A stretch of DNA of 64,000 nt, taken from positions 124,001 to 188,000 of the forward strand of contig NZ_ATHL01000076.1 in assembly GCF_000445125.1 (NCBI RefSeq), given 5' to 3'. The notes below the pieces were generated by a model. That model did not search any database. It had not been told where the DNA came from and saw only the letters and a program-made list of their open reading frames with translations. Origin of the DNA: Novosphingobium lindaniclasticum LE124 (GTDB taxonomy: Bacteria > Pseudomonadota > Alphaproteobacteria > Sphingomonadales > Sphingomonadaceae). Positions 45,175-53,629 of this stretch are shown piece after piece. Position 1 is the stretch's first letter; the number at the start of each line of letters is the position of its first letter. The position numbers and the translations under genes were made by a program.

Positions 45175-46009
45175 CCCCCGCCGCCAGCGCTTTCGCCGCC
45201 TTGACGTAGGCGGGACTGCCGCAGACGGTCCACGCCTGCGGTATCGCCACGCGCGGGATGTCGCGCAGGATCGGATGATGGATCATCTCGGTGCCCTGAT
45301 CGGAAATCCGCTGCGTGGCGCTGTCGATCACGATGAAATCGGGATGCGCCACCGCCATGTCTTCCAGGCTCATCTGCGAGAGCGATGGCTTGCCGAGTTT
45401 CCCCGCCAGGTTGACGAGACCGACCCGCGTCATCAGGTCGTCCACCAGCGTACCGGTGCCGGTAAGATAGCCCCGCCGCTGGTAATAGGCGGCTACCCTG
45501 CCTCGACCGGCACTCCGCAAGCCCGCAAGATCGGCGTTCATCCGCGCGATCATCGCTTCGCCGCGCTCCGGATGCCCTACCGCGCGCGCCACGTCGCGGA
45601 TCGAGGCGAGAATGCCCGCGTAGTCATGCGCCGACTTGAGATCGAGCGAGGTGTAGTGCTGGCTCTTGAGCACGGCGATGGCCGAATTGCGGCGCGCCGG
45701 CATGCCGATCACCAGATCGGGATCGGCTGCCAGGACTTCTTCCGCCGAACCGCCGAAGACCGGCAGGCTCCGGGCCTGTTTCGCCACCTCGGACATGTTC
45801 GGATCGGATGCGTAGCGGGTCAGCCCGGCGATCTGCTCGCGATCGGCCAGCGCTACCAGCAGCTGGTCCGCACAGAGATTCAGCGAGACGATCCGGTGCG
45901 GCCGGTCTTTTGCATGCTTTGCCGCCCCCGAAGAGGCTGCCGCCAGAGGCGCCGCCAGCAGGAGGCAGGGGACAAGCCGAAGATAGCGATGGATTTTTTC
46001 GAGGCCCAT
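45161..46009 (-). CDS. btuF: BtuF-like corrinoid substrate-binding protein
   Basis: A 282-residue periplasmic binding protein with signal peptide (RLVPCLLLAAPLAAASSGAA). The family core reads HRIVSLNLCADQLLVALADR, DPDLVIGMPARRNSA, YYQRRGYLTGTGTLVDDL and DFIVIDSATQRISDQG. It resembles BtuF/FepB-type helical-backbone proteins, and its position beside bluB and btuCD points to corrinoids. Siderophore binding cannot be excluded. Confidence 0.85.
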   Translation of the reverse strand: MGLEKIHRYLRLVPCLLLAAPLAAASSGAAKHAKDRPHRIVSLNLCADQLLVALADREQIAGLTRYASDPNMSEVAKQARSLPVFGGSAEEVLAADPDLVIGMPARRNSAIAVLKSQHYTSLDLKSAHDYAGILASIRDVARAVGHPERGEAMIARMNADLAGLRSAGRGRVAAYYQRRGYLTGTGTLVDDLMTRVGLVNLAGKLGKPSLSQMSLEDMAVAHPDFIVIDSATQRISDQGTEMIHHPILRDIPRVAIPQAWTVCGSPAYVKAAKALAAGVSAR

Positions 46010-46081
46010 GTCATGGGCTCCTTACCAACACCGACCCGGGACACAAGCGTGACGGGCAACCCGATCGCATGCGAGGTTATC

Positions 46082-47107
46082 GTGCAGAGCCGCAGTTCGT
46101 CCCGCCCTCCCTCCGTTCCGCGTCATCCGGCCTTGATTCCGTTGCTGGCGATGGCGCTGGTCGCCGTGGCCATCACATCGCTGGCTGTAGGACCGGTTGC
46201 GCTGGGCTGGGGCAGGATCGTCGCAACCCTCGGCGACCCGGCAAACGATCGGGTAGCACGCGCGATCCTGTTCGAGCTTCGCCTGCCGCGCACGCTGATC
46301 GGCCTCATGGTAGGAGCGATGCTGGGCCTCGCCGGAGCGGTTCTCCAGGGCTACTTGCGCAACCCCCTGGCCGAACCGTCGGTCCTCGGCACATCGAATG
46401 CCTCGGCGCTGGGCGCGGTGGTGGCGCTCTACTTCGGGCTTTCCGAATGGCATCCGGTGATGTTGCCTCTGATGGCCATCGCCACCGGCATGCTCTCGAT
46501 CGCACTGCTCTTCGCGCTGGCGGGGCGTTCGGAAAGCCCCTTGAGCCTGATCCTAGCCGGGATCGCCGTCTCGACCTTGGCCGGCGCCGGGATCAGCCTG
46601 GCTCTCAACCTCTCGCCCAATCCTTTCGCGGCGATGGAGATCATGTCCTGGCTTCTCGGTTCGATCGAGAACCGGGCGATGGAGCATGTCTGGATCGCCC
46701 TGCCCTGCGTGGTCGTGGGCGCCGGCCTGCTGATGGCCAGTCCGCGCGCGCTCGACGCCCTGTCGCTGGGCGAGGACGGCGCGCGCTCGCTGGGCGTCGA
46801 TCTGCGCCATACCCGCCGCCGATTGATGCTGGGCGTGGCGATCGGCGTGGGCGGCGCGGTGGCGGTTTCGGGCGCTATCGGCTTCGTCGGCCTGATCGTG
46901 CCGCATCTCGTGCGCCCCCTGACCGACCGCAGCCCTTCCGCTCTCCTCGCGCCTTCCATGCTGGGCGGTGCCGTGCTGCTGACCGCGGCCGATGTGCTCG
47001 TTCGCCTGATCCCCACCGATGCCGAACTCAAGCTGGGCGTAGTGACGGCCTTCCTCGGCGTTCCGGTCTTCCTCTTCCACCTGCTCAGGGAGCGCCGCCT
47101 GTGGTGA
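46082..47107 (+). CDS. btuC: BtuC-like ABC transporter permease (FecCD family)
   Basis: A 341-residue permease from GTG 46082-46084, preceded by GAGG at 46073-46076. Ten helices are indicated, with LGWGRIVATLGDPANDRVAR, FELRLPRTLIGLMVGAMLGL, RNPLAEPSVLGTSNASALGA and the C-terminal FVGLIVPHLVRPLTDRSPSA region that contacts the ATPase. Family includes BtuC and iron-siderophore permeases. It is divergent from btuF, with 72 bases between the starts, and its stop overlaps btuD. Confidence 0.9.
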   Translation: MQSRSSSRPPSVPRHPALIPLLAMALVAVAITSLAVGPVALGWGRIVATLGDPANDRVARAILFELRLPRTLIGLMVGAMLGLAGAVLQGYLRNPLAEPSVLGTSNASALGAVVALYFGLSEWHPVMLPLMAIATGMLSIALLFALAGRSESPLSLILAGIAVSTLAGAGISLALNLSPNPFAAMEIMSWLLGSIENRAMEHVWIALPCVVVGAGLLMASPRALDALSLGEDGARSLGVDLRHTRRRLMLGVAIGVGGAVAVSGAIGFVGLIVPHLVRPLTDRSPSALLAPSMLGGAVLLTAADVLVRLIPTDAELKLGVVTAFLGVPVFLFHLLRERRLW

Positions 47108-47874
47108 CCATCGCCATCGAGGACCTGCATGTCCGCCTCGGGCGCCGTGACGTTCTGCAGGGTCTGTCTGCGACGCTCCGCCCCGGCGCGCTGGTAGGCG
47201 TGATCGGGCCGAACGGCGCGGGCAAGTCCACGCTGATCCGCGCCATGCTCGGCCTGGTTCCCCTTGCGGGCGGCAAGGTCGCGATCGATGGGGAGCCTTT
47301 GGCCCGGCTTCACCCTCGCGCCCTTGCTCGCCGCGTGGCCTATCTGCCGCAAGGGCAGACCCTGCACTGGCCGCTCACGGTGGAACGTCTCGTGGCCTTG
47401 GGGCGTCTGCCCCACCTCGGTCCGATGTCCCGGATTTCCGCTGCCGACGAAAGCGCCGTGCAGGACGCCATGGCACGCGCCGACGTAACCGATCTGGCGT
47501 CCCGCGTCGCAACCGAGCTATCGGGCGGCGAGCGCGCCCGCGCGATGCTGGCCCGCGCCCTGGCGGTCGGCGCACCGGCGCTGGCGGTGGACGAACCGCT
47601 TGCCTCGCTCGACCCCGGCCATCAGATCGACGTCATGGACCTGCTTGCGCGCGAAGCGCACGAGGGCAAGCTCGTCGTGGCGGTGCTGCACGACCTGACG
47701 ATGGCGGCGCGCTACTGCGACCGGCTGCTTCTGGTGAACGGCGGCGAACTCGTTGCCGATGGTACGCCGCAGGAAGTCCTGACCGCAGATCGCCTGCGGG
47801 CGGTCTACGGCGTCACCAGCCATGTCGATATGGCCGGGCCGCTGCCCTTCGTGGTGCCGCTCGAACGGGCTTGA
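47104..47874 (+). CDS. btuD: BtuD-like ABC transporter ATP-binding protein
   Basis: A 256-residue ATPase. It starts at GTG 47104 (or 47101), overlapping the btuC stop as GTGA. Walker A is GPNGAGKSTLIRAML, the signature LSGGERARAMLARALAV, Walker B is PALAVDEPLASLDP and the switch His lies in VVAVLHDLTMAARYCD. It completes the BtuCDF-type importer with the neighbouring genes. A perfect bidirectional terminator follows. Confidence 0.93.
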   Translation: MTIAIEDLHVRLGRRDVLQGLSATLRPGALVGVIGPNGAGKSTLIRAMLGLVPLAGGKVAIDGEPLARLHPRALARRVAYLPQGQTLHWPLTVERLVALGRLPHLGPMSRISAADESAVQDAMARADVTDLASRVATELSGGERARAMLARALAVGAPALAVDEPLASLDPGHQIDVMDLLAREAHEGKLVVAVLHDLTMAARYCDRLLLVNGGELVADGTPQEVLTADRLRAVYGVTSHVDMAGPLPFVVPLERA

Positions 47875-47883
47875 AACCGGAGC

Positions 47884-47918
47884 AACGGGAGAGGGCACAC
47901 AGGGCTCCCTCTCCCGTT
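47884..47918. terminator. Bidirectional terminator between btuD and the hydroxyproline epimerase
   Basis: AACGGGAGAGGG at 47884-47895 pairs perfectly with CCCTCTCCCGTT at 47907-47918 around an 11-base loop, 10 bases after the btuD stop and 6 bases before the end of the convergent gene. Confidence 0.8.
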
Positions 47919-47923
47919 TCGCG

Positions 47924-48922
47924 TCAGGTGACCTGGAAGCCCGCCCAGAAGGGATCGGCCTGGTCGATCCAGATCGTGTTGAAGCCGGTGGCGATAGCGG
48001 AACCCTCGATCGAGGGAATGATCGCCGGCTTGTCGCCCAGCATGACTTCCTGCTCCACCCGGCCGATGAAGCGGCTGCAGATGTAGCTTTCATGCACGAA
48101 CCGCTCGCCCACCTTCAGGCGGCCGGTGGCGTGCAAGTGCGCGATGCGGGCCGAGGTGCCAGTGCCGCAGGGGCTGCGATCGATCGCCTTGTCACCGTAG
48201 AACACGGCGTTTCGGCCGTCTGCCCCTTCGTGCTTGGGCTTGTCGGCCCAGAGGACATGGCTGACGCCGCGGATCGTGGAATCGAGCGGATGGACCGGCT
48301 CGTACTTGGCGCGCACGGCCTCACGAATGCGGCCCGAAAGCTCGACGATGCGGGAGGCGCCCAGGTCATCGAGGCCTGTGTAATTGCCCTGAGGCTCGAC
48401 GATGGCGTAATAGTTGCCGCCATAGGAGACATCGACAGTGAGCGGGCCGATGCCTTCCACGTCCACCTCGATGCCACGCTCGGCGACATAGGCGGGGACA
48501 TTGGTGATCCGGACCGAAGTGACTTTGGGGCCTTCGGTCTCGTAGACGATCTCGATCACGCCGGCCGGAACCTCGACGCGCAACTTGCCCGGCGTCGCGG
48601 GCTGGATCAGCCCGTGTTCGAGGCCGAAGGTGACCATACCGATGGTGCCGTGGCCGCACATCGGCAGGCAGCCGGATGTCTCGATGAAGAGGATCCCGAT
48701 ATCGTTGGCGGCATCGGTAGGCGGATAGAGGAAGCCCCCCGACATCATGTCGTGCCCGCGCGGTTCGAAGCACAGGCCGGTGCGGATCCAGTCGAAGCGC
48801 GACAGGAAATCCTGGCGTCGTTCGGACATGGAGGCGCCCTTCAACAGCGGAGCCCCGCCCGCCACGAGGCGAACGGGGTTACCGGCTGTATGGCCGTCGA
48901 TGCAGAAGAAAGTGTGCCGCAT
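47924..48922 (-). CDS. 4-Hydroxyproline 2-epimerase (proline racemase family)
   Basis: A 332-residue PLP-independent epimerase interconverting trans-4-hydroxy-L-proline and cis-4-hydroxy-D-proline. Both catalytic cysteines are present: Cys89 in LPMCGHGTIG and Cys252 in SPCGTGTSA, so it is an epimerase/racemase and not the dehydratase-type variant with Cys/Thr. The first residues IDGHTAGNPVRLV are family typical. The next gene upstream belongs to the same pathway. Confidence 0.92.
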   Translation of the reverse strand: MRHTFFCIDGHTAGNPVRLVAGGAPLLKGASMSERRQDFLSRFDWIRTGLCFEPRGHDMMSGGFLYPPTDAANDIGILFIETSGCLPMCGHGTIGMVTFGLEHGLIQPATPGKLRVEVPAGVIEIVYETEGPKVTSVRITNVPAYVAERGIEVDVEGIGPLTVDVSYGGNYYAIVEPQGNYTGLDDLGASRIVELSGRIREAVRAKYEPVHPLDSTIRGVSHVLWADKPKHEGADGRNAVFYGDKAIDRSPCGTGTSARIAHLHATGRLKVGERFVHESYICSRFIGRVEQEVMLGDKPAIIPSIEGSAIATGFNTIWIDQADPFWAGFQVT

Positions 48923-48932
48923 CGACGCTCCC

Positions 48933-49847
48933 TTATGCTGCTGCCGCGACCGTCAGGTCGGGACGAGTGGCGGCGGCCTTTTCGACCATCGCGATCACCT
49001 GAGCGCGGCGTTCGCCCTCAAGGACGTAACGCGGAGGCAGAACGCGCTCCGAACCGCGACCCATGACCTGCTCGGCCAGCTTGATCGACTGGACCAGATC
49101 GTGCTCGGCGTCGAGGTGAAGCAGCGGCATGAACCAGCGGTAGATTTCCATCGCCTTGGCGTGATCGCCGCGCTCGAAAGCCTTGACCAGTTCGACCGAT
49201 TCCTTCGGAAAGGCATTGGTCAGGCCCGAAACCCAGCCCTGCGCACCGAGGTAGAGCCCTTCGAGCGCCACGTCGTCGAGACCGGCGAACAGCGTGTAGC
49301 GATCGCCGAATTCGTTCCGGAAGTCGGTGAAGCGGCGGGTATCCGGAGCCGATTCCTTGACGGCGACGATGTTCTTCACGTCGACCAGAGCGGAAAGGAC
49401 TTCCTTGTCGATCACGGTCCGATAGGCGGGCGGATTGTTGTAGAGCATGATCGGCAGGCCGGTCTGCTGGGCCACGCCCTTGAAGTGGTTGACGAGTTCA
49501 TGCGGCTTCGTGACGTAGACCATCGGCGGCAGCAGCATCAGGCCATCTGCGCCGGCCTTTTCGGCAGCCTGGGCATAGCGCACGGCACGGCGCGTATCGA
49601 ATTCGGAAGTGCCGGTAACCACCGGAACGCGGCCGTTCACCGCCTCGACGATGGCCGCGAGAACCTGAACCTTTTCCTCGAATTCCAGCGAGTTGTTCTC
49701 ACCGACCGTGCCGAGCGCGATCACGCCGGTGACACCATCGTTGATGAGATCGTCGACGACGCGCTGGGTGTCGGCGAGGTCGATCGACAGATCCTCGCGG
49801 AGCTGCGTGGTGACCGCCGGGAAAACGCCCTTCCAACCAATTGCCAT
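48933..49847 (-). CDS. DapA-family lyase/deaminase, likely 1-pyrroline-4-hydroxy-2-carboxylate deaminase
   Basis: A 304-residue DHDPS-superfamily enzyme from ATG 49845-49847, with AGGAAG upstream. The Schiff-base lysine is Lys164 in VAVKESAPD, with Tyr136 in MLYNNP; the substrate-binding ALGTVGENNSL replaces the usual GTTGE. Its partner, the adjacent epimerase, and the GntR-type palindrome upstream point to the hydroxyproline pathway deaminase (LhpC-type), which converts the product of D-hydroxyproline oxidation to 2-oxoglutarate semialdehyde. The oxidase/dehydrogenase and the semialdehyde dehydrogenase are not in this window. Confidence 0.8.
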   Translation of the reverse strand: MAIGWKGVFPAVTTQLREDLSIDLADTQRVVDDLINDGVTGVIALGTVGENNSLEFEEKVQVLAAIVEAVNGRVPVVTGTSEFDTRRAVRYAQAAEKAGADGLMLLPPMVYVTKPHELVNHFKGVAQQTGLPIMLYNNPPAYRTVIDKEVLSALVDVKNIVAVKESAPDTRRFTDFRNEFGDRYTLFAGLDDVALEGLYLGAQGWVSGLTNAFPKESVELVKAFERGDHAKAMEIYRWFMPLLHLDAEHDLVQSIKLAEQVMGRGSERVLPPRYVLEGERRAQVIAMVEKAAATRPDLTVAAAA

Positions 49848-49875
49848 GAATTTCTTCCTACTCTCTCTAACTTGA

Positions 49876-49893
49876 AATATCGTATACGATATT
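49876..49893. promoter_or_regulatory. Perfect GntR-type operator upstream of the hydroxyproline genes
   Basis: AATATCGTATACGATATT is an 18-base perfect palindrome 29 bases upstream of the deaminase start. The GTATAC centre with flanking AT steps is the pattern bound by GntR/FCD regulators. No GntR gene lies near it in the window, so the regulator is encoded elsewhere. Confidence 0.7.
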
Positions 49894-50188
49894 ACGACGC
49901 ACGCCACAATTGCAAAAATCGCATAATCCAAGTTGTTTTGCACATCCCTATCATAACCGGGGGCCGGCCCGGGCACGCGGTGGCTGCATATCGAGCGGCT
50001 CGGCCGAACCACAGCGTTCGGCACGGACGAAGATCGCAGATCTGATGGGAAGTTGCGGGACGCTTGAAGCTCAGGCGCAAGCGTGCGTATCGGCGCAAGG
50101 GAAAGCAGAGATGTGGCGTTGGAGCGGTTGGCGGACCGCGGCGGCAGCATGCCCATGCTTCCGCCGCGTAGAGAAGGTCTGATGCTGA
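49894..50188. other. Intergenic region upstream of the hydroxyproline genes
   Basis: Close to 300 bases between the GntR palindrome and the stop of the small membrane protein gene. The frames in it look random. I see no transcription unit or RNA motif. Confidence 0.4.
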
Positions 50189-50428
50189 TCAGATCCAGCT
50201 ACGACCGTCCGCGCCGCCGCAGCCGTATGGCGGAAGCTGACCGGGGAATCGCTCCTGCATCTTATGGCAGCCCCACGACCGCAAGGGGCCGGGCATGTAA
50301 CCGTTCAGCGCAATGCCGACTTCGTCGTAGGGGCTCTCACCATGAGCGACGTACATGTACCAACGTCCGCCGAACATGACGGTTACCGCGATGGCAACTA
50401 CGAGTATGACTTGGACAATTTTATTGAT
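50189..50428 (-). CDS. Small membrane-anchored protein with probable ATC start
   Basis: A 79-residue protein, if started at ATC 50426-50428. AGGAGG at 50435-50440 is 6 bases upstream at ideal spacing, and the frame from ATC reads NKIVQVILVVAIAVTVMF, a transmembrane helix, then GRWYMYVAHGESPYDEVGI, ALNGYMPGPLRSWGCHKMQ and ERFPGQLPPYGCGG. A later ATG (50375-50377) would lose the helix. There is no ATG, GTG or TTG upstream in frame. Two cysteines (WGC, YGC) may form a disulfide outside the cell membrane. Confidence 0.7.
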   Translation of the reverse strand: MNKIVQVILVVAIAVTVMFGGRWYMYVAHGESPYDEVGIALNGYMPGPLRSWGCHKMQERFPGQLPPYGCGGADGRSWI

Positions 50429-50520
50429 TTTCAGCCTCCTATGCGCTGCGAAGCCTTCGCATATAGAAGGTCCGGATACGTCCGATCAAGAACGGTTATA
50501 CAGAAAAATGCCTTGTTTAT

Positions 50521-50536
50521 AAGCGGATAACCGCTT
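50521..50536 (-). terminator. Weak hairpin downstream of the glycosyltransferase operon
   Basis: AAGCGG at 50521-50526 and CCGCTT at 50531-50536 form a 6-bp stem with a 4-base loop, 38 bases past the stop of the last gene of the glycan cluster. On the minus strand it is followed by an AT-rich stretch including TTTTT further on. Confidence 0.4.
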
Positions 50537-50573
50537 GGTTCGCGCATATGACCGGTTGCCATTCTGGTGTAGT

Positions 50574-51536
50574 TCAGATGCCGGCAGCCGAATTATTGCC
50601 GCCCCCTCCGGACCGAAAAAGGCGCGATCGCGACACGAAGCGCCATAGGGCACGCGGGTGCCGCAGGCTCAACGAAGCAAACGCGGTCCATTGGCCCGTC
50701 CGCCGCAACTCGCCCAGGCGGTGGGCGTCGGCATAGAGCACCTGCCACTGCCTTCCCTGTCGCAGGGTGCTCAACGTGGCGCGATCGGCGGTGGCTTCAT
50801 AGTCGGCGATCAGGCGGTCCATGATCTCCACCCGCGTTTGCGGCGTGAACCGCGTCCGTGTCCCTTGCGAACGCGCGCCGCTCACCTGCCCCAACTGCGT
50901 CGTATAGATATAAAAAGGCCGCCGATCGAGAATGGCGCTGGCGCCGGAAAGCAGGCAGCGGGCATAGAGGTCGAAATCCTCCGCGAAGCGCAGTTTCTCG
51001 GAGTAGTGCAGGTTCTTGGCCCTGATGAAGCTGCGGCGCATGATCGGCTTGAGGAAGCCGAACTTGAGCGGCGATCCCGGTCGTTCCGCGTCGATCAGCC
51101 CGGGTAACGTCACGGCCGAAATCCCGCCTTGCTGGAAGGACCGGCCGGTTTCCCTTCGTTCCTGATCGTCGTAATAGATCAAGCCGTCGAAAACGAGATC
51201 CGCACCCTGCTCGTTGCCCAATGCCGTCAGGCTGGCGAGACGCTCCGGCTTGAAAGCATCGTCGGCGTCCAGGATGGCGAGCCAGTCTCCCGCGCTCTCG
51301 CGAATGCCGATGTTGCGCCCGGCGCTGGGGCCGCCGTTTTTCGGCGTCTGGAGACAGCGGACGCGCGGGTCGCGTCTCGACCATTCCTGCAATCGTGCGC
51401 GGGTATCGTCCGTCGAGCAGTCGTCGACCGCCAATAGCTCCCAATCCTTCAAGGTCTGTTCCTGCAGGCTCAGGATCGCCCGGTCCAGGAACGAGGCCGC
51501 ATTATAGCAGGGCATGATGACGGAAACCTGGGGCAT
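50574..51536 (-). CDS. Family 2 glycosyltransferase
   Basis: A 320-residue GT-A glycosyltransferase from ATG 51534-51536 with AGAGG upstream. Catalytic core: SVIMPCYNAASFLDRAILSL, VDDCSTDDTRARLQEWS, GPSAGRNIGIRESAGDWLAI and the metal-binding LDADDAFKPERL. Its C-terminal helices resemble the surface-glycan rather than lipid II type. It is the last gene of a five-gene same-strand cluster and likely adds a sugar to a cell-surface polysaccharide; donor unknown. Confidence 0.9.
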   Translation of the reverse strand: MPQVSVIMPCYNAASFLDRAILSLQEQTLKDWELLAVDDCSTDDTRARLQEWSRRDPRVRCLQTPKNGGPSAGRNIGIRESAGDWLAILDADDAFKPERLASLTALGNEQGADLVFDGLIYYDDQERRETGRSFQQGGISAVTLPGLIDAERPGSPLKFGFLKPIMRRSFIRAKNLHYSEKLRFAEDFDLYARCLLSGASAILDRRPFYIYTTQLGQVSGARSQGTRTRFTPQTRVEIMDRLIADYEATADRATLSTLRQGRQWQVLYADAHRLGELRRTGQWTAFASLSLRHPRALWRFVSRSRLFRSGGGGNNSAAGI

Positions 51537-51576
51537 GGAACCTCTACTTGAGCCGGTACGATAGGAAGGCTGCACC

Positions 51577-52566
51577 TCACCGGCGCAGGGTTCGCTTGAT
51601 CCTGGCGATGGTCTGGTCCCCAAGGAGGCCGAAGGCCGCTGCCCGCACCAGACGCTTCACCGCTCCGCCGCCCCTCTCGCTGCGGCGGATGTAACTGCGC
51701 CGGGCGGCGGAGGCGTCTCCGGGCCAGACCATGCGCTGGCCTTCGATGCTCAACACCGGCCTTTCGCTCAACTCGGCGATCTCGCGGGCCTGCTTGTCCT
51801 CGCTCTCTACGAACAACCCGGCGCCGGTCTTGACGTAGACCGACGCCTTGAAGCTGGCATGGGCTCGCTGGCGGCGCCGTTCCTCGGCGGACGGCAGGTC
51901 CAGCATCCAGAGATGCTCGTACCGGACGCCGTTCTCTGCCAGCCAGCGCTCGGTCTCCGGCCGGTATTTCTCCAGCCTGCTCGTCACCAGATGTTTGATC
52001 GGGACGTTGGCGCGCAGGAGCGGCCTGGCGGTCAGCAGGAAATCGCGGTACTTTTCGCCGTCGTCGTTCTGAGCGCTATGGGGATCGTGGCAGAGAATGC
52101 CGTCGATGTCGAAGCAGGCGTCGGCGAGACGCTTGTGGCGCATGAGGTTCCATTCGAAGATCCGCGGAGACGGCACGGCCTCGAAGATCAGATCGGCATC
52201 CTCGTGTGCAGCCCGCGTGCCGTAGACCGCGAGGTAGGTTGCCGGAACGTCCGGCATGGCGAGGTGAACGCGTTCCCGAACCAGTCGCATGGATTCGCCT
52301 GAGGCGATGCTGTCGTCCACGATCAGCACCCGGCGCGGGCGAACATTCTCGTCGATGGTCTCGCGCGCCGTGCGCCCGACCACAGGCCTACGCCCTTCGA
52401 GATAGCTTTCGAGGTCGAGGAGCGGCTTGTGAAGCTGGACCGCCAGGAGATTGGCTGGCAGCAGCCCGCTGCGCGGAACCCCCACGATCAGATCGACGTC
52501 CTCGGGAATGGCATGGGCGTTGAAGAACACGGTCTCGGCCAGATCCGCGAACGATCGATATTCCAT
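51577..52566 (-). CDS. Phosphoribosyltransferase-HAD phosphatase fusion
   Basis: A 329-residue two-domain protein. Residues 1-140 are a type I phosphoribosyltransferase: DLIVGVPRSGLLPANLLAVQ and the PRPP loop VLIVDDSIASGES at 80-92. Residues about 145-270 are a HAD domain: motif I FDIDGILCHD (D153, D155), motif II LVTSR (195-197) and motif IV LFVESEDKQA (254-257). All catalytic positions appear to be intact. Between glycosyltransferases, this could add a phosphoribosyl unit from PRPP and remove the phosphate, giving a ribofuranosyl decoration. The reaction is inferred. Confidence 0.8.
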   Translation of the reverse strand: MEYRSFADLAETVFFNAHAIPEDVDLIVGVPRSGLLPANLLAVQLHKPLLDLESYLEGRRPVVGRTARETIDENVRPRRVLIVDDSIASGESMRLVRERVHLAMPDVPATYLAVYGTRAAHEDADLIFEAVPSPRIFEWNLMRHKRLADACFDIDGILCHDPHSAQNDDGEKYRDFLLTARPLLRANVPIKHLVTSRLEKYRPETERWLAENGVRYEHLWMLDLPSAEERRRQRAHASFKASVYVKTGAGLFVESEDKQAREIAELSERPVLSIEGQRMVWPGDASAARRSYIRRSERGGGAVKRLVRAAAFGLLGDQTIARIKRTLRR

Positions 52567-52587
52567 GTCGTCTTCCTCGATTGGCGG

Positions 52588-53613
52588 TCAGGACGGCGCG
52601 CGGGGATGAAGGTAGAACGCCTGAACTTGCGCGCGAACTCCGGCGCTCAGCAGGTTTTCGGCCGTTTCCCGCGCCGCCTTGCCGAGCGACTCTCGCAGCG
52701 CGGAATCGGTCTTGAGCCGCATGACGAGGTCGAAGGCCTCTTGTGTCGTATCGAACAGCAGGCCGTTGCGGCCATGTTCGATCACGGACGAGGCGCCCGA
52801 GGTGCGATCGGTCACGACCGGCAACCCGCTGGCCATCGCCTCGATGATCACCCGCCCCCAAGGCTCGGCCCATAACGGCGAGGTGCGATAGAAGAAGCAA
52901 TCGAGCCCGTGCAGAAACTCCGGCGCCTTCACGCTGCCGAGTGGTCGCATATGGACGTTCGCGGAACTGGTGGCGAGTGGCGCCGTCTGCATTTCCACCG
53001 TAGCGCCGAGAATATCGACCTCGCACCCCTGCTGCGCAAGTTCGGCGTAAAGCGTCATGTCCTCGGGGTGATGCTTCTCCGGCGCATCGCGGCTGAGGCG
53101 GCCCAGGCGGAAGCCGGTACGCCCGGATCTGTCGGAAGGGGTGAAAGCGTCGAGGTCAACCAGGGAAAGCTCGACCACGCCCTTGTAAGGCACCTGTTCC
53201 GCCAGTTCGCGTGAGCAGAACACGATTTCGGGCTCGAGGCCGCAGGTCTTGCGGATGAGATCGACCTTGGCTGCCAATCGCTCGGCGTCCGGCGTATTGT
53301 AGGTCAGGATCACCCTGCGCGGACGCGCCAGCCTTATCCAATGGCTGATGTTGAAGTAGACCCCGACGAAAACCAGCGTGCCGCCGCGCGGGAAGGAAAG
53401 CTTCCTCGTATCGATCCTTGATAGCCGCACGTTCGAAAAGGCGTCGGACGGCGCCTCGCGGAAGTGCCAGATCCGCACATCCGCCGCAGGCTCGAGCTGA
53501 CGATAGAGGCTTATCGTCCGCCACTCGCTGCCCCCCGACGGGTTCAGCATCGGGTTCACGAGGTGAACGCGCGGCTTTCGTCCGGCGGCGGGAGCGTGTC
53601 CGGCAAGCGGCAT
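52588..53613 (-). CDS. GT4-type glycosyltransferase
   Basis: A 341-residue GT-B glycosyltransferase; I start it at ATG 53611-53613 because GGAG lies 7 bases upstream (GTG 53626-53628 is the alternative). The acceptor domain begins RVHLVNPMLNPSGGSEWRT, and the donor domain contains LGRLSRDAPEKHHPEDMTLY and the E-x7-E-like WAEPWGRVIIEAMASGLPVV. Retaining GT4 enzymes commonly build polysaccharide backbones. Middle gene of the cluster. Confidence 0.88.
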   Translation of the reverse strand: MPLAGHAPAAGRKPRVHLVNPMLNPSGGSEWRTISLYRQLEPAADVRIWHFREAPSDAFSNVRLSRIDTRKLSFPRGGTLVFVGVYFNISHWIRLARPRRVILTYNTPDAERLAAKVDLIRKTCGLEPEIVFCSRELAEQVPYKGVVELSLVDLDAFTPSDRSGRTGFRLGRLSRDAPEKHHPEDMTLYAELAQQGCEVDILGATVEMQTAPLATSSANVHMRPLGSVKAPEFLHGLDCFFYRTSPLWAEPWGRVIIEAMASGLPVVTDRTSGASSVIEHGRNGLLFDTTQEAFDLVMRLKTDSALRESLGKAARETAENLLSAGVRAQVQAFYLHPRAPS

Positions 53614-53629
53614 GGCCTTCTCCCCCACC

